Positions 9,381 through 19,770 of a stretch of DNA of 62,000 nucleotides are shown in pieces (within the stretch, counting starts at the first letter, position 1; every line of letters begins with the position of its first letter). The position numbers were made by a program, and so were the translations under genes. The stretch spans positions 1 through 62,000 of the forward strand of contig NMRA01000335.1 of assembly GCA_002633005.1 (NCBI GenBank), read 5' to 3'. This DNA comes from Phoronis australis. Lineage: Eukaryota > Phoronida > Phoronidae. The notes beneath the pieces were generated by a model. That model made no database searches. It was not told where the DNA came from and worked only from the letters and a program-made list of their open reading frames with translations.

Positions 9381-12300
9381 TCGACTCCATTTCATAAAAA
9401 TGCAAGACCGTTTAGGACGTCATGAGAAAAGGTTTTACGGTCTTTTATACCCAAGACCCTTTCAGAGCATGTGTATGATATGGTCTGGAGACGGTTGGAA
9501 ACGGAAAACTTACGTAAAGACATGCGCCAAATGAGACACCCGTCCACTGAGTTCTTACTAGGATTGTTTTTCATCTTATATATATGTCCTGCTTGGTATG
9601 TCTTATACATTGGTCCAGCTTGGTATGCGAGTGATTTTCAATTTTCCTTGTTTGAGTTTAAACTTGCCAGAAACCCGCCTTGATTAAAATAATTTTTTAT
9701 TAAGGAAACAGTATCGGCTACACGTACGAAATCTTATCCAGTGCAAATTCGAATCGGGGACATCAGCATTAATTTCGCAGCCAATCGCTCTGCTAACGAG
9801 CTAATCTCAATCAAATAATGCATTTAAATGGCAAAGTCACCGGTCGAATTTTCAGATAATGTCAGTCAGATATCGGTGAAAGTTGACGAGTTATAACAGC
9901 ATCACAAAACACAATGGATTGTAATGTTTTAGTATAAATTAAGTTCAAAGCTTAGATCTTAACATATCATCCAACACTAGTACCAGAAATCCGTTTTTCG
10001 GCGGTAAAAACGATAACGTCCCTTTAATACAAGATGAAACTTGTGCAACTTGGATATTCAACAAGTTTGGCACAATCTAAAAAAACACATCGATAGAGAG
10101 CCATCGCCGACCCCGTGTGGCAGTCATCTTGAATTTCGACAGGTCTGTTTGCAAAACCAATTGTCATTCCAGTTTCCGGGAAGTCTAGATACACCGTTTT
10201 TAATTAAACTCCTCGGTTTCATAGCCTTTGATTTGAATAGTGTACTTTCTGTAAAACTGTGTCCGCCACATTGATATACATTGAATTTCTAAAAGACTGC
10301 CACCAGAATCAGAAGTTTGGCTTCTAAAAGCCACAAGCTACGATTATGGTTCAAATGTCGAAATATATTTATGCTACTGATAATAGCCTTCCTTTGTTCC
10401 CAAGGACTGAATTTCTTAAATAATATTATCGGTATTAATAACAGTCTCATGAAGTATTTGTAAGCCCATGACTATAATTTACACAAAAATAATACCCAGG
10501 TGCTTGCAATCACGTGACTGCATTTTTATAAAATCTTGATTTTTCACAGACTTCCACATAATGGCATGAAATTTGAAAATCCCGTTTCTCTAATCTTTTA
10601 GCTACAACAGCCTGTCTGGATTTGTTAATGTTGAAGCCTGAGAGCTCCGTTGGCAGAAATGAAGACGTCAACGTCTTGATTTTTATAGACAGCAGAGCTC
10701 TCGTGTTAAAAGGGGAGAGTTTATATCAAGGAGTGTAGAAGTATAGGAGAGTTCACTGCGCTATCTTTCCAGTCGCCGCAATAGTTATCGAGCAAAAAAA
10801 CTAGCCCCCCAAGCGGCGAATAAGCAACACTAATTTAGCGGCGCAGTACGAACCATGTAAACACTGATAAATTCATACTTTAATGACGTTCGAGGTGCAA
10901 AAAATTACTGCGAGATTGAAAATGATTAGAATACGTAAATTAACATCCACTTATAATCGAATGAGAATGAAAATGTGTGTTTCAATCAATATTAAAGTGT
11001 ATTTGTGTTTATTCTCTTGAAGCCCTCTACAAAAGCGGTCATGGTTTTGTTTCATGTTTCAGTTCTTAACATGGAAAATTATCGTTCCTTATAACAGTTC
11101 AGACCTCCATGGACTACATAATTTGAATGATTGCTCCTGGGGGTTCAGACGGGATTGCCCCCAGGTGCCAGCAAAGGGGGTACCAGGCAAAAAGCAGGTG
11201 GGCGCCAAATGGGTGTTGACTCCCTCCAGAGGGGTTACATGGGAGGAGTGCTACACAGGTAAAAACCAGTGGGGTATGCCACATGAGTGTTGATCCCCTT
11301 CTATCGTCACAAATTTTGGTTGCTCCCCTATTGACAACATGTTGTTCACAGCTCACTGCTGACTTCATCTCCACCCAGGAATTTCGCATGTGTTCCCTAT
11401 TCAATGCACCAGGATACTAGCAATGCCAACAAGTGTTTGGTGCAATGGGTGTTACACAAGTTAGAAGAAAGCAAGGCAATTCATCACTACCACAAAATTG
11501 TAGTCCATTCTGATGTACTCTCACATTTAGTTTTAGAAAATACTATTATTTCTTAGACATACCAGTACAGGGTAAACTCCCCACTCTTCCACTGTAATCA
11601 CCAATAGTTATACAGGTCAACTGCTAATGTGTAGAATAGGTCACAACTGTATTAATTCACTAGTAAGCAATGTTCAGCTCTTTTCGCCAAATACATGCGT
11701 TATAAATAAAGCTGAAAACTAATTTACCCACAGAGGTGTTTATCATCTAGAAGCAAAATGATACGGATAGCTTGAGTTTATCAAAATTTCAGCCCAGCAT
11801 TCAGTTTCACTTTGGCTTTCTCCGAATCACAGGCTAACCAATCATAAAATGTTTCAAACTGATCAACCTTAGAAAAATATGAAAACCATATTTAAACTAA
11901 TTGTCCTTTCTACATGTGATGTCCCAGTACTTGCTTTGTGAGACGATAATCAGACATGCACAAAAGCCTATTCCAGAGTCGTAATATACAGTACATGTAC
12001 ATAATATCCGGAGAACTTTTTGATATCTTCATTTTGGTGGATTCGGGACGTCAAATATTGCTTGCACTGCATTCCATACTAGCTTGTTCTTCATAGCTTC
12101 ATGAACATGGACTCCTCGAAGTGACGAGAGCATAACTTGCAGTTCTTGGACAAGTAGGTTGCATCCGTCTATTCATAAGGTCAGCTCCCAGCGCTTGCAC
12201 CTGAACAGAAATCAATGAGGTACTCAGGAACAAATCTCATACTCAACAGGTTCATAGAAGACTGGTAGCCTACACTACACTACACTACAGAAATCCTGTC

Positions 12301-12898
12301 GTACTGTGCTTGTGATTGAGACAAAACCGTCTTGGCGTCAACTAAAAAACTAGGACTCAAATGTCGATCCACGGATATTTTAAGGGCCACGCCCCAGCAT
12401 CATTGGCGCATAGAATTAAGTTTTCATTGACGCAATGGTGTTGTTTAACTTGAGCCAACGGACACATTAAAATTATGTCGATTTTTCATCTTTTCACCGT
12501 GACCCACAGATTCTCTAACTTGACTCATGGCAGACTTGGTGCCCTGTGGCTGTGATTGAGGCTGCGTCACCAGTCATATTCAACCATGGCCATGGGTATG
12601 TTTACCTAAAATTATCCCTGCGATCGTTCGGGTGACATTTTGATTTGAAATACATGGACTGCAAGTGTCCAAAAAGATGACGATCACATCGTTTATCATA
12701 GTCCATCCGCCGGCAGCCCGGCTGTGCAGTAAGACTATCCTAAACTGTAGACAAGTGTCACCGGGACTGCGATCGACTTGTCTCACCGTGAACACCAACT
12801 CACAAAATGAAAGACAGTGTATCATATTATTGAATAACAGATAATCCTTACCTTTCTGGATCCTTAGGAGTCCTAAAATGATACGTCTGGGGTTTTCG

Positions 12899-14046
12899 NG
12901 CCCTCAAACAAGCCAGATTTGCAAAAAACATAGTTGGTTGACAGTACTTTTGGACCACATTTTTGGAATTGGTAGGAAATTTGCTTCTGGAATCTAATGT
13001 TGGCTTTAGTCGAGCATCGGCAGGGAAGTGGTGGTTTTGGGGTGAAAAGTGCCGATTTTGCAATTTTTTGTCCTTATTTTTCTTAGTCTAGCTTGTTTTC
13101 CACTGGGAGTGAAAGGGTGAAAAATACAAGAGAGAACAAAGTTTCTGTGCTCATCTGTAGGGCATGTGATGTGAAATGACTCAAAACTTTTCTTTATTTG
13201 CATGCAGTTTTTGACAGAGTGAAGAAAGGGTGAAGAGTCCATTGACGTGTGTTTTGATAGGCAAATCCCTGTGAGAACTTTTCAGTGCCTCCTTAAGAAC
13301 TTCATGAAAGAGTCCATTTTAGAAAAAAACAGGACAATACAGAAGAGTTATATTTTGTTTGTATTCATTACACCTCAAATTAATGTTAAGCTTGTCTCAT
13401 TTTCTATGATTATTAATTATTCAAATGACACATTTACGCTGACAAGACCAGTATAAGGGTGAGCGTACATTTCAACTCTGTTCAAGTGCTTGATTAAAGC
13501 CACGTTTCCGTCAACAGTCTTACTTTTTGTTTATGTGCTTATTTATTACAGCACAGACACCAGGGAACGGTTTGGAATTGAATGTGCGCATCGCGAGCGC
13601 ACTCGTGTGCACGAGCCGGTAGCCGGTGGCGGATTAGGTTTCTCGAAGCACTTTGCACACTTGACATAGTTACGCATAGATTGATAGCTAAACAAAAGCA
13701 TGTTGAAAGGGGGAGGGGGGGNGGGGAGACACTTCTATAACTTTATTTGCAGTACTGAACTTGTGTGGTCCGAAGGCAAATTCCAAGCAGATCAGAACAA
13801 AATGGCTCTCGCACTTAAATCATCTTATACATTTTCTTCAATTTTCCGCAGAAATTTTTCACATTGTCTTAAGCACTGCGAAAAATTGTTTTAGTTCATT
13901 TCACTTCTTTGCCTATGACCAAAATTAAACACCACTGAAATGATTTCAGGTATGTGCATTCCTGTGCTTTGCCTGTGGAGCTGCTAGCGGTAAGTCGCCT
14001 TAAGTTCACTTCTTAATGAGCAGAACCTAACAGTATTTTCGCATAT
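12899..14046. other. Spacer between the duplicated copies, no gene seen
   Basis: About 1.15 kb of single-copy-looking sequence with an N at 12899 and another inside a poly-G run at 13722. Near 13630 there is a GTGGCGGATTAGG string like the family noted at 9168-9380. Short frames have no domain signatures. Confidence 0.5.
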
Positions 14047-17000
14047 AATGTTTGAACCGCAATTTTAATTGTGCTGAAATGAAGGCAATGTATAGTTTGC
14101 GGGGCTGCTCGAACTGTCGTAACCCTCAAACTGCAACAATCTCACAATATAACATAATTCAATAAATTGCCTCCCATGAATATGGCCAACGACAGATAAA
14201 ATAGGGAAGGTCATGGCGACCGCTAGTTAGAATCAAAGCGCTTTGAGCCTATACGTTGAACAAAATGGTATCGAAGGAAATAACTAACGATGAAAACGTC
14301 AATGAGAATAACAGTAATGAAAGACAGGAAAATGATATACGATAAAAAATAAATGGATATTGATACTGAAGACTGACAAATAAGTTGCAAACGATTGAGG
14401 CATTGTCGTCTGCCATTGAAATATTTCGGTACCCAAAAGATTTGCTCAAAAGTCATTCAACTTATGTTAGTTTCGACGCCGCTACAATTCGCTTTCAGTA
14501 AAAACGATAACGTCCCTTTAATACAAGATGAAAATTGTGCAACTTGGATATTCAACAAGTTTGGCACAATCTAAAAAACACATCGACAGAGAGCCATCGC
14601 CGACCCCGTATGGCAGTCATCTTGAATTTCGACAGGTCTGTTTGCAAAACCAATTGTCATTCCAGTTTCCGGGAAGTCTAGATACACCGTTTTTAATTAA
14701 ACTCCTCGGTTTCATAGCCTTTGATTTTAATAGTGTACTTTCTGTAAAACTGTGTCCGCCACATTGAATTTCTAAAAGACTGCCACCAGAATCAGAAGTT
14801 TGGCTTCTAAAAGCCACAAGCTACGATTATGGTTCAATTGTCGAAATATATTTATGCTACTGATAATAGCCTTCCTTTGTTCCCAAGGACTGAATTTCTA
14901 AAATAATATTATCGGTATTAATAACAGTCTCATGAAGTATTTGTAAGCCCATGACTATAATTTACACAAAAATAATACCCAGGTGCTTGCAATCACGTGA
15001 CTTGCATTTTTATAAAATCTTGATTTTTCACAGACTGCCACATAATGGCATGAAATTTGAAAATCCCGTTTCTCTAATCTTTTAGCTACAACAGCCTGTC
15101 TGGATTTGTTAATGTTGAAGCCTGAGAGCTCCGTTGGCAGAAATGAAGACGTCAACGTCTTGATTTTTATAGACAGCAGAGCTCTCGTGTTAAAAGGGGA
15201 GAGCTTATATCAAGGAGTGTAGAAGTATAGGAGAGTTCACTGCGCTATCTTTCCAGTCGCCGCAATAGTTATCGAGCAAAAAAAACTAGCCCCCCCAAGC
15301 GGCGAATAAGCAACACTAATTTAGCGGCGCAGTACGAACCATGTAAACACTGATAAATTCATACTTTAATGACGTTCGACGTGCAAAAAAATTACTGCGA
15401 GATTGAAAATGATTAGAATACGTAAATTAACATCCACTTATAATCGAATGAGAATGAAAATGTGTGTTTTAATCAATATTAAAGTGTATTTGTGTTTATT
15501 CTCTTGAAGCCCTCTACAAAAGCGGTCATGGTTTTGTTTCATGTTTCAGTTCTTAACATGGAAAATTATCGTTCCTTATAACAGTTCAGACCTCCATGGA
15601 CTACATAATTTGAATGATTGCTCCTGGGGGTTCAGACGGGAATTGCGGCCCCCAGGTGCCAGCAAAGGGGGTACCAGGCAAAAAGCAGGTGGGCGCCAAA
15701 TGGGTGTTGACTCCCTCCAGAGGGGTTACATGGGAGGAGTGCTACACAGGTAAAAACCAGTGGGGTATGCCACATGAGTGTTGAGCCCCTTCTATCGTCA
15801 CAAATTTTGGTTGCTCCCCTGACCATTGACAAACATGTTGTTCACAGCTCACTACTGACTTCATCTCCACCCAGGAATTTCGCATGTGTTCCCTATTCAA
15901 TGCACCAGGATACTAGTAATGCCAACAAGTGTTTGGTGCAATGGGTGTTACACAAGTTAGAAGAAAGCAAGGCAATTCATCACTACCACAAAATTGTAGT
16001 CCATTCTGATGTACTCTCACATTTAGTTTTAGAAAATACTATTATTTCTTAGACATACCAGTACAGGGTAAACTCCCCACTCTTCCACTGTAATCACCAA
16101 TAGTTATGCAGGTCAACTGCTAATGTGTAGAATAGGTCACAACTGTATTAATTCACTAGTAAGCAATGTTCAGCTCTTTTCGCCAAATAAATGCGTTATA
16201 AATAAAGCTGAAAACTAATTTACCCACAGAGGTGTTTATCATCTAGAAGCAAAATGATACGGATAGCTTGAGTTTATCAAAATTTCAGCCCAGCATTCAG
16301 ATTCTGAAAGATTCATCAGTTTCACTTTGGCTTTCTCCGAATCACAGGCTAACCATTCATAAAATGTTTCAATCTGATCAACCTTAGAAAAATATGAAAA
16401 CCATATTTAAACTAATTGTCCTTTCTACATGTGATGTCCCAGTACTTGCTTTGTGAGACGATAATCAGACATGCAAAAAAGCCTATTCCAGAGTCGTAAT
16501 ATACATGTACATAATATCCGGAGAACTTTTTAATATCTTCATTTTTGGTGGATTCGGGACGTCAAATATTGCTTGCACTGCATTCCATACCAGCTTGTTC
16601 TTCATAGCTTCATGAACATGGACTCCTCGAAGAAACGAGAGCATAACTTGCAGTTCTTGGACAAGTAGGTTGCATCCGTCTATTCATAAGGTCAGCTCCC
16701 AGCGCTTGCACCTGAACAGAAATCAATGAGGTACTCAGGAACAAATCTCATACTCAACAGGTTCATAGAAGACTGGTAGCCTACACTACACTACACTACA
16801 GAAGTCCTGTCGTACTGTGCTTGTGATTGAGACAAAACCGTCTTGGCGTCAACTAAAAAAGCTAGGACTCAAATGTCGATCCACGGATATTTTAAGGGCC
16901 ACGCCCCAGCATCATTGGCGCATAGAATTAAGTTTTCATCGACGCAATGGTGTTGTTTAACTTGAGCCAACGGACACATTAAAATTATGTCGATTTTTCA

Positions 17001-17410
17001 TCTTTTCACCGTGACCCACAGATTCTCTAACTTGACTCATGGCAGACTTGGTGCCCTGTGGCTGTGATTGTGGCTGCGTCACCAGTCATATTCATCCATG
17101 GCCATGGGTATGTTTACCTAAAATTATCCCTGCGATCGTTCGGGTGACATGTTGATTTGAAATACATGGACTGCAAGTATCCAAAAAGATGACGATCACA
17201 TCGTTTATCATAGTCCATCCGCCGGCAGCCCGGCTGTGCAGTAAGCCTATCCTACACTGTAGACAAGTGTCACCGGGACTGCGATCGACTTGTCTCACCG
17301 TGAACACCAACTCACACAATGAAAGACAGTGTATCATATTATTGAATAACAGATAATCCTTACCTTTCTGGATCCTTAGGAGTCCTAAAATGATACGTCT
17401 GGGGTTTTCG
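14047..17410 (+). repeat. Segmental duplication, copy B (uninterrupted)
   Basis: This is the continuous counterpart of 7059-7513 plus 10004-12898. It differs by scattered substitutions, one 14-15 bp insertion near 16300 and short length changes in A or C runs. At 17411 the sequence diverges into a different downstream context. No gene is recognised inside; the repeated short frames are not supported by codon structure or domains. Confidence 0.92.
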
Positions 17411-17434
17411 TGGATGAATTAGTGCAATTTATCG

Positions 17435-17575
17435 CCCTACCCCATTGTTTTAGCGCTTCCTAGTTGAATGTTGCTTATTCACCACTTGGCGGCGCTAGTA
17501 GTAGCGATAACAGCGAGCTCACAAGTGAACTCTCTTATATTTCCACACTCCTTGTTTATATTGAAAGCAATCTTG
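17435..17575 (-). repeat. Inverted relative of an internal block of the duplication
   Basis: Read on the minus strand, this stretch contains AAGGAGTGTGGAAATATAAG, GAGAGTTCACT and GGTGAATAAGCAAC. These correspond to similar strings in the same order at about 10725-10830 and 15210-15320. It is diverged, so it predates the recent duplication and suggests an older dispersed family. Confidence 0.6.
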
Positions 17576-18707
17576 TAATAGTAGGCGGGTTAAGAACATT
17601 TTTGACGTACATAATGCCGTTCTTTCTGTGATCTAGGACAGGACACATGTGGATCGTTTAACTCAACGTCAGTTGTGAAGCACTCTCCTGGTTTATACCA
17701 CGTCACGAATGCTAAGACGAGTTACTGTGAAGTAATATGCTACCAATATTCACCAGCATCCAAGTAAGTATACAACCAGTGGCGGATCTAGGATATCACA
17801 AGGGGGGGGGGGCAACATTTTGTCTGTAAACAATTGCGCAAAGCACGTTTGTAGATGCGCATACACTGTAGCACCGAATGGGGGAGGTCGGGAAAATATT
17901 TCTGTTTTTTTCCTAAAAATCAAGCATTTTCCTTCATNCAGTGACTGCATCGATTGTCTTATTGTATGTTTTCAATTGTAGCTAGCTGGATAAGAATCTG
18001 CTATGCACAAGATTCGAGAATAAACAATTATCAGTGTATTTAAAAACAAATGGCAAACTGAAAAAGCAAAGAAAGAAACAACATTGCGACGGAGTCCATA
18101 ATCAGGCATATCAAGTGCTAATTTCTGAATGATGTTCAATTCTCTCAGGTTATTGCTGAAGGATTGCTTTTCACTTTGTCCAAAGGTAAAATAGATGGTC
18201 GGGCGGTTGGTTTCAGTTGTTTTCGCTCACCTGTAACAGAATAATCGGAGAAATATTAGCAAATTGTAAAGGAAAAGACATGACAAAACTACTTTTGTAA
18301 GGCAGAACATACTTGACGTTTCATCTTCATGTTTATGTGTAGAAACTAATAACCTTTGCACCCAAGTCTTATTTTATATCTGAATTAAAATATGTGAAAC
18401 AGGCTAAAAGTGATTTAACAATGTGTATTTTTCATGGCACTTAAGATGTGCTTCTGATCTCAACAAGTAAAATTCATTCTGGGTGTCAGTTTTTCTTCCA
18501 ATACAATGTTACGACATTTACTGATCTGGTAGTCCTGGGGGGGGGGGGGGGANTGGTAGTCCTGGGGGGGGAGTCTGCGATAAAATAAGGAAACTCACAC
18601 ATCTAGAGAATTTTATTGGAAACAGCATAGGTTTGAAGATAAACTGCTGTAAAAAAAGTCACCCTTGACTTCTGTGCATCACGTACCATACACCTCTTAT
18701 TTTGGGA
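17576..18707. other. Intergenic, poly-G runs and unresolved bases
   Basis: Contains a GGCGGATCTAGG element start near 17778, a poly-G run at about 17803, an N at 17938, and near 18530-18570 a TGGTAGTCCTGGGGGG string written twice around an N. The second is probably a sequencing or assembly slip at poly-G. No gene is seen. Confidence 0.5.
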
Positions 18708-18770
18708 TAGGCAATGACCATCGCCTCTGTTAGCCCGAACCAGACCAACAGAGGCGATGGTCATTGCCTA
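18708..18770. repeat. Perfect 24-bp inverted repeat with 15-nt loop
   Basis: The arms 18708-18731 and 18747-18770 are perfectly complementary (arm core GGCAATGACCATCGCCTC). The loop is 15 nt (18732-18746). A transcript of either strand would fold into a mismatch-free hairpin. It lies on the downstream side of the donor of the minus-strand exon at 18950-19124 and could be intronic to that gene. It could be a small-RNA hairpin, a palindromic element or an inverted-read artefact. Confidence 0.85.
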
Positions 18771-18949
18771 ATTTTCGGAGCACTCCCACCCAGGACAGTA
18801 TGAATATGTGCTTCTTGCCTACCCGGCATCCGGTGAGTTTCCTAAAAGAAACACTAGTTCCACTCAATAAACCTGTTATTCAGTGGGGTGACTGGTGGGG
18901 ATAACATCACCGAACGATGTTGATAGAAACTTGATTGCTAAATACTTAC

Positions 18950-19124
18950 CAAGTAATGTTGTGTAGTCTCCGAATGGAACTGCATAGTCATAGAGCAAAA
19001 ACGGGGCTTCAGCATCCACACACTTTTTGTCAATTAGTTGACCCTTTTGACCGCAATTGTCCACGAATATGGTAACCTTAGGTCTTTTGGGAATTTTTGG
19101 CCACCTGTCGAAGACTTGCACCAT
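18950..19124 (-). CDS. Candidate coding exon, unidentified protein
   Basis: On the minus strand an ATG in a fair context (TTTCCATGG) opens 58 codons plus one base. The frame reads MVQVFDRWPK, then VTIFVDNCGQ, DAEAPFLLYDYAVP and FGDYTTLL, followed by a consensus donor GTAAGTAT (phase 1). The composition looks like genuine protein: balanced, with conserved-looking aromatic and cysteine residues. There is no signal peptide. I do not recognise the family. No matching second exon was found at lower coordinates in the window, so this may be the first exon of a small gene whose next exon I missed, or an orphan fragment. Confidence 0.42.
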
Positions 19125-19232
19125 GGAAATTAGCAGTAATGAGGCTTAGCGCGACGACGTATTTTGATAACAATTCCATCTTTTACCAGTTGTTTACATG
19201 CAGACAGCCACGCATGCGCAATTCAATCACCA

Positions 19233-19770
19233 CTAGTACAGCAGCGACACCGCGAGGTGAATTCTCCGAATAGCCCCATTACTGAACTTACGGATTGAGT
19301 TGGCTACGTTGCATCCTCCTATCGAGGACTTCGGCTGAGATGTCACGTGACTCATCATGTGATCGACGGCACAGTTACAGTTACAGATACCCTTTAGTGC
19401 CCTATCCCACGTTCTTGGCGACAGAAACCTCAGGCCTCCTTGTATATTTAAGCCAGGATTCTCCACCAGTTTTCTTCTCTATCCAGAATTTTGACATCAT
19501 CCAGGGAGAACGAGTGGTCCGTAGCAGCTATATGACTGAAAACCGCCGAATCATAGCAGTCCCCGTAACTGGGTCTGCGATGTTGACTGACCCGATTTTT
19601 CAAGGCTTGTTTGGTTTCCCCAATATGTGCTTCCCCACACACTAGATCCGCGCGCAAAATGCCATATAACACATCTGAATTTTTCTCTTTCGTGGTCTTA
19701 TATTTCATATTCATTAGCTGACTCTTTATGGTGTTAATTGGTTTGAACAAAACAGAAATATCGTAGATAT
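19233..19770 (-). pseudogene. Penelope-like retroelement, GIY-YIG endonuclease remnant
   Basis: Minus-strand frames give VLFKPINTIK (linker after the reverse transcriptase), DVLYGI with AHIGETKQALKNRVSQH (GIY-YIG core), and DSAVFSHIAATDHSF with VKILDREENWW. This order is characteristic of the C-terminal endonuclease of Penelope-like elements. A frameshift near 19450 moves into a second frame beginning ENPGLNIQGGLRFLSP, which resembles the element's C-terminus. Upstream, the frame closes at a stop within about 30 bp of the linker and no reverse transcriptase follows. The copy is therefore truncated and inactive. Confidence 0.75.

Larger units (their letters stand above)
7514..10003. other. About 2.5-kb stretch present only in copy A
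   Basis: Copy B joins the flanks directly at a shared GT dinucleotide (14498-14499). The stretch is therefore either an insertion with a 2-bp duplication or a deletion from copy B through 2-bp microhomology. It contains a possible THAP-like fragment, the dispersed element with CTCF-like motifs, an 11-bp tandem repeat and a small element with inverted ends. Confidence 0.8.
7059..12898 (+). repeat. Segmental duplication, copy A (interrupted)
   Basis: Positions 7059-7513 and 10004-12898 match 14047-14499 and 14498-17410 almost base for base, with scattered substitutions and small indels. Between them, 7514-10003 is extra sequence absent from copy B. The homology ends at 12898, directly before a single N at 12899. 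No long open frame or known domain is conserved in the duplicated sequence; short frames conserved between copies are explained by recent duplication. Either a real tandem duplication or two haplotypes placed in series would give this picture. Confidence 0.92.

Noticed and set aside
10041-11404. Short frames conserved between the two duplicated copies
   Set aside because: Their conservation follows from the recent duplication; they show no domains and several are disrupted by small indels in one copy.
18530-18575. Doubled TGGTAGTCCTGGGGGG around an N
   Set aside because: Likely a base-calling or assembly slip at poly-G rather than a true tandem repeat.
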